From contig JAUSLV010000006.1 of NCBI GenBank assembly GCA_030645495.1, positions 186,001-250,000 of the forward strand: DNA of 64,000 bases, in the 5' to 3' direction. Below the pieces are notes generated by a model. That model was given only the letters and a program-made list of their open reading frames with translations. It did no database searches and was not told the DNA's origin. Position numbers and translations under genes: made by a program. The stretch comes from Actinomycetota bacterium (GTDB taxonomy: Bacteria > Actinomycetota > Acidimicrobiia > Acidimicrobiales > Ilumatobacteraceae). The number at the start of each line of letters is the position of its first letter. Positions within the stretch are counted from its first letter, which is position 1. Below are positions 26,518 through 34,421 of the stretch, in pieces.

Positions 26518-28715
26518 ACGACGGTGCGCGGTCGCACGGCGTTGGCCCGATCGACGAGTGCGACGCGCTGCGCGCGATCGGGTGCCAGGCGCGCCGCCTC
26601 GCGGTACGCGTCTTCCAGCGCGCGACGCAACGGCAGTTCCTGGGCGGGCACCATGCCGATCTTCACATCGAGCGGAGTGCCCTGCTGACGCACGGTCTGC
26701 AGCGCGCGCTCGATGAGCCGAATCCGCAGGTCGGCCCGCTCGGCAGGTTGCATCGTGGCTTCCTCCAGCTCTGCCGCCGCGGCACCCAGGTCGGCCAAGG
26801 CGTTCGTGGGGTCCATCGCCGATGCCAGCAGCAACGCCCGCACGCGTCGTGCGTCGCCGTACGCCCGGCTGGTGGCCGGAATGCGACCCAACGCACCGAG
26901 CGCGTCGGCGCGCCGACCCGCCGCCGCAGCAATCCGGCCCAACCCGAACAGTCCTGCCGCCACATAGGCGGCGTCGGTTGCCGCGCAGGTGACGTACAGC
27001 CGCTCGGCGACTGCCGCCTCACCAGCTGCCTCGCACGCTGCCGCGAGCGCCAACTTCGGGGCCAACTCGCCCGGCAACTGCCCGTACACCGCGTTGAACG
27101 CGGCGACCGCAGCGCCGTGGTCGCCTTCGTCCATCGCCGCCAGCCCCTGCAGCCACACGCCACGCCACTCCCAGGGGTCGGTCTCCAGCACCTTCTTGGC
27201 CGCACGCTCGGCCTGCCGGCGGTCGCCCGCACGCAATGCCGCGTCGGCCTGTTGCACCAGCACCGCCACGGTTGCCTGGGGCGCGCTGCGTAGTGCTTCC
27301 GACCGGGCGGCAGGATCGTCGGTGGTGACTCCGGCCAGCCACGCGGCCATCGGGTCGGCAGGGTCGGTGGCCAGGCGCGGCAGGTCGGGCCACGCCAGCC
27401 GGTCGGCCGTGGTGGACGGAGGGTCGAACAATGTCGAGGGGGTGCTGCGCGTGACCGTGCCCTGCACTGAAGCGGCCATCACCTCGCGCAAGACACCCAA
27501 CAGCTGTTCGCGCATCTCGTCGGCCGACTGGAAGCGATCCTCCGGGCGGGCGGCCGTGCCCTTCACCAGCCAGCGGTAGAGCGAGTCGAACTGCTCGAAC
27601 AGCGGCACTTCGTCGGCCACCGGCAGCGTGGTTTCGTATGTGGACTGATAGCCCTTGAACTCGAAGATCAGCACCGCCAACGTGCGCGCAATGGTGAACA
27701 GGTCGCTGGCCACGGTGGCCCCGTCGGCGGCCACTTCCGGCGCTTGGAAACCCACCGTGCCGTAGATCGGCGACACGTCGTCATCGACGCGCCGCACCCC
27801 ACCGAGGTCGATCAGCTTCAGCCCATCACCCACCTGGATCAGGTTCGCCGGTTTGAAGTCGCAGTACAGCAGGCCCAGCGAGTGCAGGTAGCCGAACGCC
27901 GGAAGGATCTCGACGATGAACGCGATCGCCTGATCGACCGGGATGGCCGAGAACGCTCCCCCGTTGGCCTTCATCCGGTCTTTCAGCAGGTTGTTCAGCG
28001 AGCGCCCGCCCACGTACTCCATCACGATGTACGAGCGGCCGTCGGCGGTGGTGACGAAGTTGTAGATGCCCACGATCAGCGGGTGCTCCACCTCCGCCAG
28101 GTACTGCTTCTCGGCGATCGCCGCTCGCGATGCATCGGGGTCGCCGGCGTTCAGCAGACCCTTCACCACGACCCAGCGGTCGTTCACGTTGCGGTCGCGA
28201 GCAAGGTGGATCCAGCCCATGCCGCCGTGCGCGAGCGCGCCCACGATCTCGTACTGGCCGCCCAGCAGGTCGCCAGGCTGCAGCTTCGGGTCGAAGTCGA
28301 ACGGCGTGCGGCACTTCGGGCAGAAGCCCTTGGTGCGCCCCTGCGTGTCGCCGCGACTGCGCCCCACCTGCGACTGGCACACGCTGCAGAAGCGCTTCTC
28401 TTCGGCCACTGTGGGCGGGTCCATGAGGCTCTGGCGCGGGTCGACCTCTGGGATCGGCGGCACCTGCGTGAGGCCGGCGCCCAGCCGCGAACCCTGCGCC
28501 GCGCCGAGACGACGGGTGGGGCGCGAGGCGCTGACGTCGCGGGCCGAACCCAGCGGTGCGCTGCCCAAGCGCGCCGTGCCCGACCGTGCGCTGCTGCGGC
28601 TGCTACTGCCACCGACGGTCGACGGGGTGCCCGCGGACGCCGACCCGGCGAGACCGCACACGTCGCAGTACCCGTCGAGGATCGTGCCCCCACAACCTGG
28701 CTGTACGCACCTCAT
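26514..28715 (-). CDS. pknG: PknG-type soluble Ser/Thr protein kinase
   Basis: A 733-residue kinase with the PknG layout. An N-terminal zinc ribbon (Cys3, 8, 17, 20) and a Ser/Arg-rich linker precede a rubredoxin-like pair of CxxC motifs (Cys110/113 and 132/135). The kinase domain (about 155-430) has the Gly-rich loop AHGGMGW, Lys185, YCDFKPAN in place of HRDxKPEN, LIDLGG in place of DFG, and TVGFQAPE; the non-RD loop and DLG are PknG hallmarks. A TPR-like helical region fills about 470-715. No membrane segment. In mycobacteria PknG phosphorylates GarA to control 2-oxoglutarate and glutamate metabolism. The extra N-terminal zinc ribbon is shared with the PP2C and FHA neighbours. Confidence 0.93.
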   Translation of the reverse strand: MRCVQPGCGGTILDGYCDVCGLAGSASAGTPSTVGGSSSRSSARSGTARLGSAPLGSARDVSASRPTRRLGAAQGSRLGAGLTQVPPIPEVDPRQSLMDPPTVAEEKRFCSVCQSQVGRSRGDTQGRTKGFCPKCRTPFDFDPKLQPGDLLGGQYEIVGALAHGGMGWIHLARDRNVNDRWVVVKGLLNAGDPDASRAAIAEKQYLAEVEHPLIVGIYNFVTTADGRSYIVMEYVGGRSLNNLLKDRMKANGGAFSAIPVDQAIAFIVEILPAFGYLHSLGLLYCDFKPANLIQVGDGLKLIDLGGVRRVDDDVSPIYGTVGFQAPEVAADGATVASDLFTIARTLAVLIFEFKGYQSTYETTLPVADEVPLFEQFDSLYRWLVKGTAARPEDRFQSADEMREQLLGVLREVMAASVQGTVTRSTPSTLFDPPSTTADRLAWPDLPRLATDPADPMAAWLAGVTTDDPAARSEALRSAPQATVAVLVQQADAALRAGDRRQAERAAKKVLETDPWEWRGVWLQGLAAMDEGDHGAAVAAFNAVYGQLPGELAPKLALAAACEAAGEAAVAERLYVTCAATDAAYVAAGLFGLGRIAAAAGRRADALGALGRIPATSRAYGDARRVRALLLASAMDPTNALADLGAAAAELEEATMQPAERADLRIRLIERALQTVRQQGTPLDVKIGMVPAQELPLRRALEDAYREAARLAPDRAQRVALVDRANAVRPRTVV

Positions 28716-29731
28716 CGGGAAACCCCCTCGATCTTCTCGTTCACTGCCGCCACATAGCGATCGACGAGCGCCTGCGCCGCCACGAGGTCGCACGGCGCCG
28801 ACCACAGCGCGTCCTTGGCCTCGCGGAACAGACCGTCGAGCTCGGCGGTTTCGAGCACCCCGTGGGCCGATGCCTTGCCGGCGAACGACTGCAGCAGCCC
28901 GCGTAGGTCGTCGCGGCGACGTAGCGGTTGTGCGAAGCGCTGCTCGGCCTCGGCCAGCGCAGCGGCCAGGCGGTCGAGTCGTGCCAGCACCGGCACGATC
29001 CGCCCGCGAGCGCCGGCCCACGGCACGCCACGGAGATCGGCGCTCGGCGACAGGTCGTCGGCGACTTCCTCGCGGAACGCCTCCACCGACGGCACCGCGA
29101 TCGGCGGCGACTGCACGACCTTCTCGCGGCACCGCGCGGCCGCCTCGCGCACGCGGGTTTCCACCGTTGCCAGCTCGTCGAGACGCGCGGCGACTGTCGA
29201 CCACGCCGCCAACAGCCTCGCTCGTTCGGCGTCGGCGGCCTGCAGGCCGGCCAACGCGTCGGCTGCTTCGCGCCCGACCGCGGCCAGGTCGCCACCACCG
29301 CCCACTCGTTCGCGCAGCGACGCCACATGGTTCACCTGCATGCCCAGTTCTTGCGCCAGCGCCGATGACCGGGCGAGATCGGCGTTGACCTGCTCGTGCG
29401 CCGCGATGCGCGATTCCACCCGCTGCAGCACCGCGTCGAGCAGACGCGCTGCGCCATCGAGGTCGTCACCCACCCTGCCGCCCATGTCGTCGAGCACCGG
29501 CTCGGCCGCCAGCGCTGCCGCAGCCCCGTTGCGCGCTCCTGCCGCAATCATCGCCGCCAGCCGATCAGTGATCGCCTTGCGCGCCACGAACGCGGCCGCG
29601 ACATCGGCTGCGTCGGTGCCGCTGCCCCCGGTGCGTACGCGCTCGTCCAGCGACAGCAGCGCGTCGGTGCGCGACGACAGCCAGGTCTGCCACTGCTCGA
29701 GCCACGCGTCGGGCGGTGCCCCGTTCGCCAT
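28712..29731 (-). CDS. Helical/coiled-coil protein of unknown function in the pknG operon
   Basis: A 339-residue, mostly helical cytoplasmic protein rich in Ala, Leu, Arg, Asp and Glu, with heptad-like stretches at about 95-215 and 245-335. No signal peptide, membrane segment or known catalytic motif is visible. Its start overlaps the glnH-like stop by one base (TGATG) and its stop overlaps the pknG start by four (ATGA), so it is made in step with both. It could link the membrane receptor to the kinase, but that is inference from position only. Confidence 0.72.
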   Translation of the reverse strand: MANGAPPDAWLEQWQTWLSSRTDALLSLDERVRTGGSGTDAADVAAAFVARKAITDRLAAMIAAGARNGAAAALAAEPVLDDMGGRVGDDLDGAARLLDAVLQRVESRIAAHEQVNADLARSSALAQELGMQVNHVASLRERVGGGGDLAAVGREAADALAGLQAADAERARLLAAWSTVAARLDELATVETRVREAAARCREKVVQSPPIAVPSVEAFREEVADDLSPSADLRGVPWAGARGRIVPVLARLDRLAAALAEAEQRFAQPLRRRDDLRGLLQSFAGKASAHGVLETAELDGLFREAKDALWSAPCDLVAAQALVDRYVAAVNEKIEGVSR

Positions 29732-30774
29732 CAGTCCTCCGTGCGTCCGTAGCGCGCGGCCGGCGGGTCGGGCACGGTGTCGGTGAGCGATGGCACCAGC
29801 CAGGTCTCGTAGATGGCGGCCCAGCGGCCGTCGGTGCGCATGTCCTCGATCACCGAGTTGACGAACTTCACGAAGTCGACCCGGTCGGCGCGGACGCCCA
29901 GCCCGTACGGCTCGTTGCTGAACTGCGGGCCCACCACCTTGGTGGCCGGGTCCTGCGCAGCGAGGCCGGCGAGCACCGTGTCGTCACCGGTGATCGCCTC
30001 TACCTGGCCCTGCTGCAGGTCGACGAGGCAGTCGCTGATGTCGGTGCGCACGACCGCCACCGCGTTGGGGTAGGCGGTGAGGTTCTCCTGGTTGGTGCTG
30101 CCGTCGGGCACGCACACGGTGGCACCTGCCGAGTCGAGATCGTCGATCGTGCGGTACGTGGAATCCACCTTCACCAGCACGCGTTGGCCGGCGTGGAAGT
30201 ACTCGCTGGAGAACGCGATCTGCTGCCAGCGCACGCAGTTGATCGTCATCGTGTGGGCCACGAGGTCGACCTCGTCGGCCTTCAGTTTGGGCAGGCGCTC
30301 GCGGTACGGAATCACCGTGATGTCGAGATGCTGGCGAGCCTCGGCCTCGGTGTCGACGGCGAAGATCGCCTTGGCCACTTCGAGCAGCACATCCACGTCG
30401 AAGCCCTTGATCACGTTGTCCTGCGGATCGAGCGAGCTGAACAGCAGCGTGTCGGCGGAGATGCCCACGCGCAGCACCCCGGCTGCCTTGATCGCCGCCA
30501 TCGTGGAACCAGCGGGCATCTTTCCCGGCGCGGGCGTGGGGCCATCGGGTGCGTACGACGGTTGGGTGACGCCGTCGGGCAACTGCTGGTCGGCAGGGCA
30601 CTCGACGGCAGGTGGCGTTGCACCAGCCGTGGTGGTGGGCGCTTCCACCTCCACCGCAGACGGCAGGCGCCCGGTGGTGGAGCAGGCGACCATCACCACC
30701 GGCACGAGCAGGACGGCGCTGATACCGCGTCGCTTCCTAGGTCGCTTCATGGGTCGCTTCATCGGGCGGTTCAT
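29731..30774 (-). CDS. glnH: GlnH-like amino-acid-binding lipoprotein (SBP family 3)
   Basis: A 347-residue lipoprotein: basic N-terminus with two MKRP repeats, hydrophobic helix, lipobox VMVAC at about residue 31, then a family 3 solute-binding fold (GVLRVGIS and FDVDVLLEVAKAIF motifs, binding polar amino acids). No ABC permease or ATPase is adjacent; the upstream gene is a GlnX-like membrane protein and pknG lies downstream, as in mycobacteria, where GlnH binds aspartate/glutamate-type ligands and signals through GlnX to PknG. ATG 30774 overlaps the glnX-like stop (ATGA) and has GGGAG 5 nt upstream. Confidence 0.9.
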   Translation of the reverse strand: MNRPMKRPMKRPRKRRGISAVLLVPVVMVACSTTGRLPSAVEVEAPTTTAGATPPAVECPADQQLPDGVTQPSYAPDGPTPAPGKMPAGSTMAAIKAAGVLRVGISADTLLFSSLDPQDNVIKGFDVDVLLEVAKAIFAVDTEAEARQHLDITVIPYRERLPKLKADEVDLVAHTMTINCVRWQQIAFSSEYFHAGQRVLVKVDSTYRTIDDLDSAGATVCVPDGSTNQENLTAYPNAVAVVRTDISDCLVDLQQGQVEAITGDDTVLAGLAAQDPATKVVGPQFSNEPYGLGVRADRVDFVKFVNSVIEDMRTDGRWAAIYETWLVPSLTDTVPDPPAARYGRTED

Positions 30775-32078
30775 CGATACTCCCGGAGGCGGCGGCCGTA
30801 GCCGATGAGGACGAGCGCCGCCACGACGAGGCCGGCGAGGAACACCACGACCCGTGCGCCCTGCACCCCACCCGGGGCATCAGCCAACGCGTTCGCAGCA
30901 GTGGTGGCGTGGCCATCGCTGGTGAGCTCGATGTCGCGGGTGAAGCGATTGAACTGGATGCGCGCGTTGCCGGTGAGGCTGGTGTCCTTGGCCGCATCCC
31001 AGTCGCCGCCGTCGTCCATCTCGCGGAGATCGGTGTGCGCATCGACGACGGCGCGGAACTCCTCGATCTCGGCACAATCGGCCGACAGATCGCACAGCTG
31101 GGTGAGGGCCAGCGCAGCAACAGCACTCGACTGCCCCCATGCCGCTTCGTCGGCGGCGCCGTTGCCGCGGTTGATGAGCGTGAGCAACTCGTGGGTACGC
31201 GCGTCGTACGCGGCGGAGAGTGCCTGCGCCGCCAGATCCGCAGAGAGCAACGGGCCGTCGACCGCGTCTTCGGCATCCGACATCGCCGATGCTTGTACCC
31301 CGCCGACCGCTGCCAACACGGCGAACGCTGCGATCGCGCCCGCGGCGAGCGGCACGTTCACCATGCGACGGAAGCGGCGGGCCATCCATGCCCCGCCGAG
31401 CAGCAGCAACAACAGCAACGGCCAACCGGCGAGATGCAGCCACACACCGGCCGCTTCGGCGCGGTCGAGGTCGTCGTTCACCTGCTCGCGCAGCGACGCC
31501 TGTACCGAACGGAGGATGGCCACATCGGCGGAGGCCGCCTCGTTGGCGGCACGCAGGTAGGCAGCCCCGATCGGGAAGCCCTGACGGTTGTTCGCCCGCG
31601 CCTGCTCGACGAGGCCGGCGTACTTGGTGAGGCCGTCGGCGGCGGCGCGCAGCAACTCGGCCTCTTGCGCCGGCACCTTGTTGCTGACAGCCACCAGGCC
31701 GGAGCTGGCATCGGCCAGTTCGGTGACGTATTGCGCTCGCTGCTCCGCGTCTTCCGGGCCACCACGCAGGTAGTTCTCGGTGGCCAGCGCAGCGGCGCCG
31801 ACCAACGACACCTGCACCCGCTGCACATCGATCAGCTGGGCCGAGGCATCGCGTGCGTCATGCAGCGCGTTGTCGCGCCGACCGAGGCCGGTGGCCCCCA
31901 GCACGCCGAGCCCGACGGCGAACACCGCGGTGAGCACCATCCACATTCGCAGCCGGGCGGGCGTGGACCCACCGGCGAACATGCCCTTGACGGCGCGACC
32001 GACCACGCGCCCCACGCTCTGCATTCCCGAGCCCCGTTGGGGTTGCGTCCTCGCCACCACGCCTCCTTGGTCGTGCAT
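30771..32078 (-). CDS. glnX: GlnX-like four-helix membrane sensor
   Basis: A roughly 435-residue membrane protein with four hydrophobic helices at about 46-66, 215-236, 245-268 and 408-430. Each pair encloses a helical extracytoplasmic loop of about 145 residues, so the protein looks like two TM-loop-TM sensor units in tandem, reminiscent of chemoreceptor four-helix bundles. No kinase or methyl-accepting domain follows. By position and design it matches mycobacterial GlnX, the partner that reads the GlnH state across the membrane and affects PknG. The start is uncertain: ATG 32078, or GTG at 32060/32057 just after an AAGGAGG. Confidence 0.82.
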   Translation of the reverse strand: MHDQGGVVARTQPQRGSGMQSVGRVVGRAVKGMFAGGSTPARLRMWMVLTAVFAVGLGVLGATGLGRRDNALHDARDASAQLIDVQRVQVSLVGAAALATENYLRGGPEDAEQRAQYVTELADASSGLVAVSNKVPAQEAELLRAAADGLTKYAGLVEQARANNRQGFPIGAAYLRAANEAASADVAILRSVQASLREQVNDDLDRAEAAGVWLHLAGWPLLLLLLLGGAWMARRFRRMVNVPLAAGAIAAFAVLAAVGGVQASAMSDAEDAVDGPLLSADLAAQALSAAYDARTHELLTLINRGNGAADEAAWGQSSAVAALALTQLCDLSADCAEIEEFRAVVDAHTDLREMDDGGDWDAAKDTSLTGNARIQFNRFTRDIELTSDGHATTAANALADAPGGVQGARVVVFLAGLVVAALVLIGYGRRLREYR

Positions 32079-32102
32079 CCTAGGTTGACTACGGTCTGCG
32101 GA

Positions 32103-33317
32103 ATGCCCCCGGCCTTCCTGCACCCCTTCGCCAAGCCAACTCGCGAGTCGTTCATCCGCATCGTGCGCGGTGAGGGCGCGCTGCTGTACACCGCCGACGG
32201 GCGCGAACTCGTGGATGGCATGGCCAGCTTGTGGTACTGCGCGATCGGTCATGGCCGCAAGGAGATGGCCGACGCGATCGCTGCGCAGGTGGGCACGCTC
32301 GAGGCCTATTCGTGCTTCGACCCGTTCACCACCGACCCGGCCGAGCAGCTCGCCGAACTGTTGCGCGAGATCGGCCCGATCCCCGACGCGCGGGTGTTCT
32401 TCACCGGCTCGGGCGGCGAGTCGATCGACACGGCGATGAAGCTGGCGCGCATCGCCCACGTGCAGGCCGGGCAGGGCCGCCGCAAGCTGATCATCTCGCG
32501 CACCCGCGGCTACCACGGCACCACGTACGGCGGCACCAGCGCGCAGGGCATCGCCCCCAACCGCGAGCACTTCGGCCCGTTCGTCGACGAGGTGGTGCAG
32601 GTGCCGGCCGACGACGTGGAGGCACTCGCCACGCTGATGAGCCAGCGCAGCGACGAGGTGGCCGCGGTGATCGTCGAGCCGGTGCAGGGTGCGGGTGGCA
32701 TCTGGCCGGCCGAGGAGGGGTACCTGCAGAGCGTGCGTCGCCTGTGCGACCAGCACGGCGCGTACCTCGTGTTCGACGAGGTGATCACCGGTTTCGGTCG
32801 CCTCGGCGACTGGTTCGCCGCCCACCACTACGGCGTCACTCCCGACTTCGTCACGTTCGCCAAGGCGGTCACGTCGGGCTACCTGCCACTCGGGGGCGTG
32901 TTCGTGGGCCCGCAGCCGACGGCTGCGCTCGAGGCCGACAGCGACTTCTTCCTGCGCCACGGCATGACCTACTCGGGCCATGCCACCGCCTGCGCCGCGG
33001 CGCTGAAGAACCTGGAGATCATGCAGCGCGAGCAGTTGGTGCCACGCGCCACCCACGTGGGCGCCCGCCTCGAGCAGGGCCTGCAAGCACTGGCCGACGA
33101 CGGCACGATCGACCACATCCGCGGGTGTGGGGCGATGTGGGCTGCCGCTCTGCGCCCCGACCAGAACGCGATGGCGATCCGCGACGCGATGTTCGAGCGC
33201 GGTGTCGTGTGCCGCGCACTCAACGCCGATTCGTTGTTGTTCTGCCCGCCGCTCGTCACCACCGACGAGCAGATCGACCGGATCGTCGATGCCGTGGCGG
33301 TGGCGGCGGCGGGCTGA
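32103..33317 (+). CDS. Class III PLP-dependent aminotransferase
   Basis: A 404-residue fold-type I enzyme, family of omega-amino acid:pyruvate and DAPA aminotransferases. Seen: FTGSGGESIDTAMKLAR (cofactor phosphate region), YHGTTYG, FDEVITGFGR (pyridine-N Asp) and TFAKAVTSGYLPLGG with the Schiff-base Lys. It would move amino groups between a terminal amine and a keto acid; substrate unknown. ATG at 32103 leaves only 24 nt to the divergent glnX-like gene, so the promoters must overlap coding sequence. Confidence 0.9.
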   Translation: MPPAFLHPFAKPTRESFIRIVRGEGALLYTADGRELVDGMASLWYCAIGHGRKEMADAIAAQVGTLEAYSCFDPFTTDPAEQLAELLREIGPIPDARVFFTGSGGESIDTAMKLARIAHVQAGQGRRKLIISRTRGYHGTTYGGTSAQGIAPNREHFGPFVDEVVQVPADDVEALATLMSQRSDEVAAVIVEPVQGAGGIWPAEEGYLQSVRRLCDQHGAYLVFDEVITGFGRLGDWFAAHHYGVTPDFVTFAKAVTSGYLPLGGVFVGPQPTAALEADSDFFLRHGMTYSGHATACAAALKNLEIMQREQLVPRATHVGARLEQGLQALADDGTIDHIRGCGAMWAAALRPDQNAMAIRDAMFERGVVCRALNADSLLFCPPLVTTDEQIDRIVDAVAVAAAG

Positions 33318-33333
33318 ACCTCAAGAGTGGATG

Positions 33334-33561
33334 TCAGGCAGCGGGTGCCGGCGGCGCGGGCGGTTGCTCGGCCGGTGCCGCGCCGCCACCCCGTGAGCTG
33401 ACGACCCCGATCACTGCCACCAGCAGCAGCCCGATGAGCGGCAGCAGGGTGACCAGCACGCTGTTCAGCGGGATGACGCCGAACAGCACGAGGTCGATGG
33501 CCACGAACAAGAAGAAGAAGAAACCGAGCGCACACGCTCCGATGAGCCGTCCGACCTTCAT
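33334..33561 (-). CDS. Small two-helix membrane protein, cassette copy 1
   Basis: A 75-residue protein of two hydrophobic helices joined by FGVIPLNS, with an Ala/Pro/Gly-rich C-terminal tail. An Asp sits within or beside the first helix (AIDLVLF). It is a clear paralogue of the 70-residue protein at 34209-34421. The ATG at 33561 overlaps the preceding gene's stop by 4 nt (ATGA). I recognise no family. Each copy follows a signal-peptide protein with a C-terminal anchor, suggesting a two-subunit envelope complex. Confidence 0.75.
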   Translation of the reverse strand: MKVGRLIGACALGFFFFLFVAIDLVLFGVIPLNSVLVTLLPLIGLLLVAVIGVVSSRGGGAAPAEQPPAPPAPAA

Positions 33562-34124
33562 CGCGCACCTCCGATCCCGGCACCGACGGCCGACTTCACC
33601 ATGGCGATCAACAGCAGGGCCAGCGGCCCGCCGGTGAGCGCGGTCAACACCAACGCACCCCAGATGATCGGCGAGTCGAACGCGCCGCCCTCGATCTCCA
33701 ACCGCACGTACCCTTCGCAGTGGCCGTTCGAGTCGGTGTGCTCACCCACCACCTTGAACTCCACGCCTGCAGGCACCAGCTTGGGCAGGTCGTAGTCCTC
33801 GGAGCCAGCGTTGTTGTTGTTGTCGCTCGTTCCACCCCAGTTGTCGATCTCGACCTTGCCGAACGGTGGTGGCAACTCGATCCAGATCGAACCCGAGTAC
33901 TCGCCCGGCGGCCCCGACACCGACCCCTGCCAGTCCACGGTGTCCTTGCGCGGGATCGTGACCAGCTCGTCGCCCACGGATTCGGCATCGACAGCGAGGT
34001 CACTGTCCTTCCACACCCCTGAACCGCTGCACTCGCCCTCGAGCTGGGCGGCAGCGGGGCTGCCTGAACCCACCATCACCGCCCCGAACAAAAGGCCTGC
34101 GGTAACCCATCGAATCGTCTTCAT
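33558..34124 (-). CDS. Exported, C-terminally anchored protein of unknown family, cassette copy 1
   Basis: A 188-residue protein with an N-terminal signal peptide (about 1-26, AAA-Q junction), an extracytoplasmic beta-rich domain and one C-terminal membrane helix (about 155-180). The domain has two Cys (in GECSGSG and in GHCEGY) that could pair, and the strongly conserved GEYSGSIW and LPPPFGK segments. A run of four Asn (AAC codons) near residue 100 marks a loop. It aligns without gaps over most of its length to the protein at 34418-34981, roughly 60% identical by eye. AGGAGGAG precedes ATG 34124. Confidence 0.78.
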   Translation of the reverse strand: MKTIRWVTAGLLFGAVMVGSGSPAAAQLEGECSGSGVWKDSDLAVDAESVGDELVTIPRKDTVDWQGSVSGPPGEYSGSIWIELPPPFGKVEIDNWGGTSDNNNNAGSEDYDLPKLVPAGVEFKVVGEHTDSNGHCEGYVRLEIEGGAFDSPIIWGALVLTALTGGPLALLLIAMVKSAVGAGIGGAR

Positions 34125-34143
34125 GAGTCTCCTCCTGATGAGG

Positions 34144-34159
34144 GGAGGGCCAACCCTCC
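34144..34159 (-). terminator. Short GC hairpin following the long intercassette hairpin
   Basis: GGAGGG (34144-34149) and CCCTCC (34154-34159) can pair around a 4-nt loop. In the direction of transcription it comes directly after the 15-bp hairpin at 34161-34196. There is no T-run. It may strengthen termination or RNA stability between the two cassettes. Confidence 0.35.
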
Positions 34160-34160
34160 G

Positions 34161-34196
34161 TCTGCATCATGCCCCATCAGAGGGGCATGATGCAGA
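34161..34196 (-). terminator. Perfect 15-bp hairpin between the two cassettes
   Basis: The arms 34161-34175 and 34182-34196 are perfect reverse complements (15 bp) around a 6-nt loop. The element sits 12 nt after the stop of cassette copy 2 and about 37 nt before the start of copy 1, both on the minus strand. It looks like a transcription terminator or an RNA-processing/stability element setting the ratio of the two copies; no U-tract follows, so an intrinsic terminator of the classical kind is not proven. Confidence 0.65.
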
Positions 34197-34208
34197 ACAT
34201 CCGGAGGT

Positions 34209-34421
34209 TCAGGCTGCGGGTGGTGCGGTGTTGACCGCGCTCCCCTGCTTCCGTGATGCCACGACAACCAGCGCGGCGCCGAGCACCAGGCCGATGATCG
34301 GCATGATGGTGACGACAACGCTGTTCAACGGGATGACGCCGAAGAGCACGAGGTCGAGACCGATGAAGAGGAAGAACATGAAGCCCAACAGGGCAGTGGT
34401 GATCAGCTTTCCGATCTTCAC
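34209..34421 (-). CDS. Small two-helix membrane protein, cassette copy 2
   Basis: A 70-residue paralogue of the protein at 33334-33561: same two helices, same FGVIPLNS turn and GLDLVLF Asp position, ending in a short Ala/Pro tail. The GTG start at 34421 overlaps the upstream stop by four bases (GTGA). No known family recognised. The long hairpin begins 12 nt after its stop codon. Confidence 0.75.
   Translation of the reverse strand: MKIGKLITTALLGFMFFLFIGLDLVLFGVIPLNSVVVTIMPIIGLVLGAALVVVASRKQGSAVNTAPPAA

Noticed and set aside
29731-30774. Reading the GlnH-like protein as part of a classical ABC importer
   Set aside because: No permease or ATPase is adjacent, and the glnX-like and pknG neighbours match the mycobacterial sensing arrangement.
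23497-32078. Type VI or type VII secretion association of the kinase/PP2C/FHA cluster
   Set aside because: No Tss, EccC/EssC, WxG or VgrG-like gene is present in the window; the neighbours are metabolic.
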